From assembly GCA_964539665.1 (NCBI GenBank), contig CAZIKB010000116.1, positions 1 through 20,715 of the forward strand: a DNA stretch of 20,715 nt, written 5' to 3'. The notes below the pieces were generated by a model. That model saw only the letters and a program-made list of their open reading frames with translations, did not search any database and was not told the DNA's origin. Shown in pieces: positions 18,116 to 20,715 of this stretch (its first letter is position 1; each line of letters starts with the position of its first letter). Position numbers and translations under genes: made by a program. Source of the stretch: CAZIKB01 sp964539665 (lineage in GTDB: Bacteria > Zhuqueibacterota > Zhuqueibacteria > Oceanimicrobiales > Oceanimicrobiaceae).

Positions 18116-18118
18116 CTG
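18075..18118. repeat. 9-bp perfect inverted repeat just before the first cassette
   Basis: CAGTTTCTG (18075-18083) and CAGAAACTG (18110-18118) pair perfectly around 26 bases. The flanks CCAGT and CACTGG hint at a longer imperfect stem that reaches the GTTAGCA core at 18130. It could be the relic of an upstream attC-like site, but an R'' box is missing on its left side. Confidence 0.4.
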
Positions 18119-18130
18119 TACAATCACTGG

Positions 18131-19891
18131 TTAGCAGATAAATAATTAGAAAATAATCAATGAGTACAATTCAAAATATTTTTCCAAATCATTTATTAAA
18201 GTCGAGCCATGAAATACAACACCATATTTTAGAAAATATTTTTTCTGATTTAACAAGTTGTAATCATAAATCTTATCTTTCATTATATAAATATGTAAAT
18301 AATCAACCAGAAAAATATTATTCAAAAGATATTTTCCTTGATTATTATTCATTCTTAAAAGATGAATATAGAAATAACAAACAGAGACTTTTTAATTTAT
18401 TGAATCAAAATATATTTAATATTAATAAAGCATTTCTTTTTTTAGATGAAATAAATCAGAATAATTGGCATGATATAATTGAAAATCTGGATGAGTACGA
18501 TTTTATTAGATTTTGTGATAAAACAATTAACACAACTTATTTAAAATTGATAGAAGGTGTTTATTACCCATTTATTTACTTATTGGCATTTATATCAAGA
18601 ATTAATCGCAATAAAAATACAGATGGTCTTGATGTATATAATTCAGTTGAAGAGCTAAAATTTTTAAATAAATCAAATTATTGCACAGTTTATGATAATA
18701 TAATAAGAAATGGAATTGCTCATGGTGGATTAACCTACAAGCAAAAGGAAATTACATATATTGACAAAAGAAGTAATTCAAAATCCTTAACTGACATTGA
18801 AATCATTACACTGATTGATAGTTTGATCGATTTATGTAATGCTTTGGTTTTGGCAGCAAAGTTATTCTATGTTATGCATTTAGATAACGGATTAAATATT
18901 CCTCAACATTTAATGATAGAAGAACTTAAATCTGAAACAGAAGCACCCTGGTGGAAAATAGATGGTTGTCTTAATTCTGTAACAATTAATAATGAATCAC
19001 AATTAATTATTTATGTGCGACCAAATACACGAGATTATTTTAAAGTACAGTATTCAACATTTATGACTGGCGTGTTGTGTGAACAACTATCCCCAGGTTA
19101 TGATCGTTATTTCATATCTCTACACTCAAAACTTTCTCTTCCTGGTTGGGCTGTTTTTGATGGAAATAAATTAAAGAATATAAGAATAAACAAGCCAAAT
19201 TCTTTCGAAGATTATAAAGGAGTACTTATAGATAATCTTTTATTTTATGTTCCCAAGATTAAATTACCAAGATTTCTCGGGCGTATTGATACTCTAATAA
19301 AAAGTTTTCATCTTCATATCCCATTCGTTTTTGAAATTTTTCATAGCAAATTAGGCCATTTAATGGTTAATGTTAGAAATGTTTCCATCCATCGTAACGG
19401 ATGGCACCTTGTATTAACTGGATCAGTGATAATAAATGAAAACTCAAACAATATCAAGACAGCATTAAAATTATCACCCAAGCGGATTTTAAGAAAAACT
19501 TTAAAGAAGGCGAAAAAACATGAAAAAAATATATTACTAAAAATAATACCTTTAGGATATGCCAGAATTAATGTCTTTAATAAAGATTTTAGAATAAGAA
19601 AATTGAAAAATTACGGACTGGGTCCGAATTTGATCGGGACAATACAACTTCAAAAAATAAAGAGAATTAAGGCTCCCGATATCTTTGGTTCAAAAATAGA
19701 AAAAGTTGGAAGATATAGATTTGCTTGGAATAAAGCTTGGCTTGAGTTAACAACAGAATAAAATCTGCTAACAAAATGTTAAGGCGACTGGAAACGCGAT
19801 GTTTGAATTCGAATTTTTGGATGCCCGCATCAAGTAATTCTTAAGCTTTAAGTTCTGGTGCACCGCAATTTCCAGCGCCTTAACATTAGCG
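18131..19891 (+). mobile_element. integron gene cassette 1 (HEPN-like gene plus attC)
   Basis: The boundaries are set by two core sites cut between G and TT: GTTAGCA at 18130-18136 and GTTAGCC at 19891-19897. The cassette's 5' end TTAGCAGAT is the exact complement of ATCTGCTAA (19763-19771), the R'' side of its own attC. On circularisation this gives a fully paired core (GTTAGCAGAT with ATCTGCTAAC). The layout is typical: 29 bp before the ATG, a single ORF, and an attC that begins five bases after the stop. The ORF is much more AT-rich than the genes on both sides, which suggests a foreign source. No promoter is obvious inside; expression may depend on upstream transcription. Confidence 0.85.
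18160..19761 (+). CDS. large HEPN-motif protein of unknown function, cassette-borne
   Basis: The 533-residue protein is not recognised as a named family. The N-terminal about 240 residues are predominantly helical and contain YDNIIRNGIAHGG at 178-190. R183-N-x-x-x-H188 is the RxxxxH pattern of HEPN domains, followed by a charged stretch and a long helix (TDIEIITLIDSLIDLCNALV, 211-230), as often seen in HEPN proteins. Such domains are commonly metal-independent RNases in toxin-antitoxin, abortive-infection and CRISPR effectors. Residues about 265-425 look beta-rich, and 435-465 form a strongly basic segment (SPKRILRKTLKKAKKHEKN) that could bind nucleic acid. No signal peptide is seen, so it is cytosolic. 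An in-frame TAA lies one codon before the ATG (TAA TCA ATG), so the start is the earliest possible; no Shine-Dalgarno is visible. No antitoxin gene is present in the cassette. A defence role is inferred. Confidence 0.75.
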   Translation: MSTIQNIFPNHLLKSSHEIQHHILENIFSDLTSCNHKSYLSLYKYVNNQPEKYYSKDIFLDYYSFLKDEYRNNKQRLFNLLNQNIFNINKAFLFLDEINQNNWHDIIENLDEYDFIRFCDKTINTTYLKLIEGVYYPFIYLLAFISRINRNKNTDGLDVYNSVEELKFLNKSNYCTVYDNIIRNGIAHGGLTYKQKEITYIDKRSNSKSLTDIEIITLIDSLIDLCNALVLAAKLFYVMHLDNGLNIPQHLMIEELKSETEAPWWKIDGCLNSVTINNESQLIIYVRPNTRDYFKVQYSTFMTGVLCEQLSPGYDRYFISLHSKLSLPGWAVFDGNKLKNIRINKPNSFEDYKGVLIDNLLFYVPKIKLPRFLGRIDTLIKSFHLHIPFVFEIFHSKLGHLMVNVRNVSIHRNGWHLVLTGSVIINENSNNIKTALKLSPKRILRKTLKKAKKHEKNILLKIIPLGYARINVFNKDFRIRKLKNYGLGPNLIGTIQLQKIKRIKAPDIFGSKIEKVGRYRFAWNKAWLELTTE

Positions 19892-19897
19892 TTAGCC
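19767..19897 (+). other. integron attC recombination site (complete)
   Basis: Left arm 19767-19794 starts GCTAACAAAATGTTAAGGCG and runs on as ACTGGAAA. The reverse complement of the right arm (19869-19896) starts GCTAACGCTAATGTTAAGGC and runs on as GCTGGAAA. The arms therefore pair over GCTAAC, AATGTTAAGGCG and CTGGAAA, with a 2-versus-3 base internal bulge and one unpaired A in the left arm, like the extra-helical base that directs integrase to the bottom strand. R' is GTTAGCC (19891-19897), cut after the G. Total length of about 131 bp is near the size of Vibrio VCR sites, and GACTG, AACGCG and TTTCCAG recall that family from memory. It lies five bases after the stop of the HEPN-like gene. 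Confidence 0.9.
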
Positions 19898-19952
19898 ATC
19901 TTGTTCTGGGTCTTGGCTTCGGTAAGAAATTCATTAGATTGGATAGTGTTTT

Positions 19953-20663
19953 ATGAGTGAAATAGCTTTTGATGAATATTCAGAAAAATACGACAGCTGG
20001 TTCTTAAAGAATAAGGCAATCCTCGAATCAGAAGTTGCATTACTGGCCTACTTCTTGAGAAATCCTAGACGCGCTCTTTCGGTGGGGTGTGGAAGCGGTC
20101 TGTTTGAGATGCTGCTTCAACGGGATTATGGCATTGTGATACAAGAAGGCATAGAACCTTCTGAAAGTATGGCCGAAATTGCAAGGAAACGTGGACTTAA
20201 AATCCGAATAGGGATGGCTGAGACAACTACTTATGGCGATGCTGAATTCGACACAGTAATTTTCAACGGCTCACCAAGCTATATCAAGGATCTGAGAAAA
20301 GCCCTCAGGCAATCATACCTTGCACTGAGGCCAGGGGGTCATGTCGTTGTCGCAGATGTTCCAAAAGAAAGTTCCTATGCATTGTTATATAATTTGGCAA
20401 CAGTGGTCAATACGTGGAACCACCCCTTACTACAGGGTGTGAAGCCACAAGACCCGTACCCAATTGAATTTGTAACTGAAGCCAATTGGCGTACTACCAA
20501 GGAAAAGATTCACCTCATAGAGGAAGTTGGCTTCAAAAATCTCGAGTATGCTCAAACCTTGACACGACACCCCCCATACTCAAACGATGAGAAGGAAGAA
20601 CCTGTCGAAGGCTATACCCGAGGTGATTATGTGGCTATTCGTGGCCTTAAGCCACTGTCATAA
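19953..20663 (+). CDS. class I SAM-dependent methyltransferase, cassette-borne
   Basis: The 236-residue cytosolic protein has the Rossmann methyltransferase pattern. An N-terminal FDEYSEKYDSWF helix resembles UbiE-like enzymes. Motif I is ALSVGCGSGLFE at 41-52, and the acidic end of strand 2 lies in GIEPSESM. FDTVIFNGSPSYI is around motif II, and LRPGGHVVVADVP gives motif III. The substrate is unknown; small-molecule methylation or detoxification is as likely as modification of DNA, RNA or protein. An in-frame TAG two codons before the ATG makes this the earliest start. The ribosome site is weak. The gene is the only ORF of cassette 2 and begins 61 bp after the cassette's 5' end. Confidence 0.85.
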   Translation: MSEIAFDEYSEKYDSWFLKNKAILESEVALLAYFLRNPRRALSVGCGSGLFEMLLQRDYGIVIQEGIEPSESMAEIARKRGLKIRIGMAETTTYGDAEFDTVIFNGSPSYIKDLRKALRQSYLALRPGGHVVVADVPKESSYALLYNLATVVNTWNHPLLQGVKPQDPYPIEFVTEANWRTTKEKIHLIEEVGFKNLEYAQTLTRHPPYSNDEKEEPVEGYTRGDYVAIRGLKPLS

Positions 20664-20686
20664 TTAGGGAAATTAAATGATTCCAC

Positions 20687-20715
20687 GGCTAACAAGGCGC
20701 TGGAGTGGGCGCTCC
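20687..20715 (+). other. 5' half of a second attC site, truncated at the window end
   Basis: The sequence GGCTAACAAGGCGCTGGAGT and the following GGGCGCTCC starts 23 bp after the methyltransferase stop. GGCTAAC is an R'' box complementary to the 5' end of the same cassette, and AAGGCGCTGGAG resembles the left arm of the first attC (AAGGCGACTGGAA). The right arm lies outside the window. Confidence 0.75.

Larger units (their letters stand above)
17567..18130. other. intergenic region between the M28 gene and the first integron cassette
   Basis: No gene is seen. It holds an inverted repeat (17677-17759), an 18-bp imperfect direct repeat (17894-17911 and 18098-18115), a GC-richer hairpin (18028-18056) and a second hairpin (18075-18118). 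It ends at the G of the core site GTTAGCA (18130-18136), where the cassette begins. No integrase gene and no R''-type box (RYYYAAC) suitable for an upstream attC is found in it. Confidence 0.5.
19892..20715 (+). mobile_element. integron gene cassette 2 (methyltransferase), cut by window end
   Basis: The cassette begins at TTAGCC after the core G at 19891 and carries one ORF. Its own attC begins at 20687, where GGCTAAC is the complement of the 5' end (GTTAGCC), so this too is a self-consistent circularisable unit. Base composition is close to 45 percent GC by eye, very different from cassette 1, which suggests that the two came from different sources. The right boundary lies beyond the window. 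Confidence 0.85.

Noticed and set aside
17567..18130. CRISPR array suggested by repeated TTAGCAGA and AATTAGTGAA
   Set aside because: The repeats are few, unequally spaced and short, with no regular spacers.
17567..18160. Integrase gene or attI site
   Set aside because: No tyrosine-recombinase reading frame exists in this stretch or elsewhere in the window, and no array of integrase-binding repeats can be made out.
18146..18352. 68-codon minus-strand frame overlapping the start of the HEPN-like gene, considered as an antitoxin
   Set aside because: The AT-rich sequence gives long frames by chance, no ribosome site is seen, and it overlaps the coding sequence of the better supported gene.

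Overview
The window reads as chromosomal DNA of a Gram-negative bacterium: it has an Omp85/TamA protein with its TamB partner, an outer-membrane barrel, and several exported proteins. Moderate-to-low GC, an exported tricorn protease and the intergenic stem-loop families suggest the FCB-type lineages (Calditrichota, KSB1 and relatives). That placement is an inference; there is no rRNA or other marker here to prove it.

Left part (1-11279) is all on the minus strand. Read in transcription order it holds tamA (11279-9417), tamB (9389-5496), a HEAT-like DUF1186-type protein (5208-4390), a small unknown protein in the same reading frame after a single stop (4344-3937), a PAP2-type integral membrane phosphatase (3640-2675), an outer-membrane beta-barrel with a lysine-rich tail (2340-1321), and an exported TPR protein that runs off the left edge (1155-1). 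Most of these are envelope genes; TamA and TamB form the only clear two-gene operon and act in outer-membrane assembly or lipid transport.

Middle part (11280-17566). An 865-bp divergent spacer with two short candidate ORFs separates tamA from two plus-strand peptidase genes: an exported tricorn-type S41 protease (12145-15426) and an exported M28 zinc aminopeptidase with a PA domain (16043-17566). Together they could cut proteins to peptides and then trim the peptides outside the cytoplasm. The spacers after each contain stem-loop repeats.

Right part (18131-20715) is the most interesting: two integron gene cassettes in tandem, with no integrase in the window. The first carries a very AT-rich 533-residue protein with a HEPN-like RNGIAH motif and ends in a full attC site. 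The second carries a class I methyltransferase and ends in an attC cut by the window edge. The 5' end of each cassette is complementary to the R'' box of that cassette's own attC, as expected of units that were once circular. I predict that the HEPN-like gene is an uncharacterised defence or toxin gene held in a mobile cassette.
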